From positions 310,001 through 374,000 of the forward strand of contig CM074144.1 in NCBI GenBank assembly GCA_037178625.1: 64,000 bases of DNA. The letters run 5' to 3'. Within the stretch, counting starts at the first letter, position 1, and each line of letters starts with the position of its first letter. Shown one piece after another: positions 62,656 to 64,000 of the stretch. Position numbers and translations under genes: made by a program. Under the pieces are notes generated by a model. The model was not told the origin of the DNA. It did no database searches and was given only the letters and a program-made list of their open reading frames with translations. This DNA comes from Skeletonema tropicum. Its lineage: Eukaryota > Bacillariophyta > Thalassiosirophyceae > Thalassiosirales > Thalassiosiraceae.

Positions 62656-63929
62656 TGCTTATATTTTTTTACGAAGAACAGCACCTTATTACTTATCAGA
62701 CATCCGGTGTTGTGCGTCCTCCCTGTTGTCCGTGGGGTGTTGGGTGTTGGGATGGCAGAAGTAATGCATCTACAGTCTACGTCTACAGTGTCCTCCTATC
62801 TCTTTTGGACCTCTGTGAGAAATGAGAAAAGACGAAGACTGGTGGAGTCAAATTGGCGAAGTACGATATAAGTGCTCGTTTGTGACTTGCGATGTGAGAA
62901 AAAAGCCAAGAAAAAGACTGCACGCAGATACGACTACGACTTCGCACGAAACTTCTTCGATCTACGAAAGTGTATGTGTGTGCATGGCTGACATACCTAT
63001 AATATGTGTACATATTTCGCGGCCTGGCTGTGGCTGTGAATCCACGCAGCCCGCCGCTATATAAGTATATAGCGGGCGGAAAGTACACAAAGTTGTGAAT
63101 ATCTAAGTACAGCATGCTTGGTTTTGTACAAATTTGTACTAATTCCCACCTTACCGTTCTACGTTCAAGAAGAGAATGTTAATCACCTTTTCCCGGAAAA
63201 GAGAATCATCAGCTCACAGGTTTTGGTTTAAAAGTCTGACCACTCATTTGGAGTTTGGATGAAAAACTTTGTTGGCGATTATCTTCACTCAATGCTTGTG
63301 AAGAACAGTACATATGCAGAGTTATTGAGAATCCGTACAGTGTTGAGATGACAGGAAGGACAGAAGTAATGCATAATGTATGCACATAATGCTTGTGATT
63401 GAGAATGATGCAATGACAAGAACCCAAAAAATGTGTGTCCGGGCACCCAACACACACTCACAATCATATAAGGAAGGCGTTTGGTCGGCCTCCCCAAGGC
63501 GGAGCAAGAGACAAAAGGGAAGAAACGAGTTGCATTTCCCAGATCCTTGTTTCCAAGCCTGAGGTACTTACCTTCTTGTCGTCAGACGGAAGGAAATGGA
63601 GCTGCTATGCAGGCATGATCAATACATACTCAGCCTCTCTCTCTCTTCGTTGCTCGTTAGATTTAATGCTAATGCATGTATGGTGCTGCTAGTAGTCATG
63701 ATCATTTGGAGAACAGATTTTTTATTGAGTGGAAATGTTGTTGTCCATAATTCACTTGAGACTGTAAGTGCAAGAGACTTCGAGCTGTAAAGTGAATGAA
63801 CTTAGGAGTACAATATATGACAAATCACAATGGAGCAGCTTATTGTAAATGCATGCAATAGACAAAAGAAAAACAATACAGGTAAATGCAAATGAATCCG
63901 AAAAATACCAAAAATACCCCAAAAAAGAG
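62656..63929. other. gene-poor interval before the tRNA gene
   Basis: No gene is supported. CGCTATAT-AAGT-ATATAGCG at about 63055-63074 is a near-perfect palindrome with TATA-like centres; it lies in the upstream direction of the kinase-like gene. Confidence 0.4.
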
Positions 63930-64000
63930 AGCCCATTGGCGGAGTCGAACCACCGACCTCGTCATTACTAATGACGTGCTCTAACCAACTGAGCTAAATG
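63930..64000 (-). tRNA. tRNA-Thr (anticodon AGT), 5' end cut by the window edge
   Basis: On the minus strand the D arm is GCTC-AGTTGGTTA-GAGC, the anticodon arm CGTCA-TTAGTAA-TGACG (anticodon AGT), the T arm GGTGG-TTCGACT-CCGCC and the 3' acceptor strand AATGGGC, followed by discriminator T. Only four of seven 5' acceptor bases are inside the window. No intron is present. A run of T (63921-63926 on the minus strand) just after it suits RNA polymerase III termination. Confidence 0.93.

Overview
The window looks like nuclear DNA of a centric-type diatom or a close stramenopile. The signs are short GT-AG introns of about 75 to 115 bp in otherwise compact genes, N-terminal signal sequences with an Ala-Phe cleavage context like diatom plastid precursors (TTAF at 7858, NAFS at 51561, HAFA at 56904), a heat-shock-factor gene of the type diatoms carry in many copies, and several classes of eukaryotic transposons. 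The species cannot be fixed from sequence alone.

Left part (0.5-13 kb): an HSF-type transcription factor (three exons, minus), a bacterial-type AsnA aspartate-ammonia ligase (two exons, minus), a probably plastid-directed alpha/beta hydrolase (plus), and a membrane-anchored polysaccharide pyruvyl transferase-like protein (minus), separated by gene-poor stretches.

Mobile-element block (13-28.5 kb): a decayed 3' fragment of the same alpha/beta hydrolase is split by a 353-bp MITE-like insertion with a 4-bp target duplication. Next comes a fragment of a TIR element whose full-length copy lies at 52.8-54.9 kb. A 5'-truncated APE/RT/RNase H non-LTR retrotransposon follows, with a 17-bp target duplication and an in-frame TAG. 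The block ends with a complete Ty3/gypsy element that has two apparently identical 210-bp LTRs, a CACGT target duplication, a UGA codon between gag and protease, and one frameshift in the protease.

Middle part (28.7-47.4 kb): a fucosyltransferase-like type II membrane protein, then an unusual minus-strand array of five related proteins. Each has a signal or anchor, a long Pro/Ser/Thr repeat ectodomain built from PTSxPSS-like units, one transmembrane helix (SFGFW-like start) and a variable tail. The tails carry separate repeat modules: NLGGEEADTFSFK units, a shared TFEYRV plus acidic-Ser end, or RS-like repeats with WFxxF boxes. Two of the five lie in a roughly 4.5-4.8 kb segmental duplication. 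Their disruptions are complementary, and one copy differs from the other by about ten single-base insertions and no noticed deletions, so assembly error must be weighed against pseudogenisation. I consider this array the best candidate for an undescribed system; a cell-surface or cell-wall role is inference only.

Right part (47.8-64 kb): an inositol-monophosphatase family enzyme, a secreted protein with two near-identical tandem domains, a plastid-type lysophospholipid acyltransferase with a small frame break, a 2.06-kb TIR element with TA target duplication, two adjacent unknown genes, a basic protein with four LOTUS/OST-HTH-like tandem repeats, a DTW-domain tRNA-modifying enzyme, a secretory-pathway kinase-like protein with altered catalytic motifs, and a tRNA-Thr(AGT) cut by the window end.
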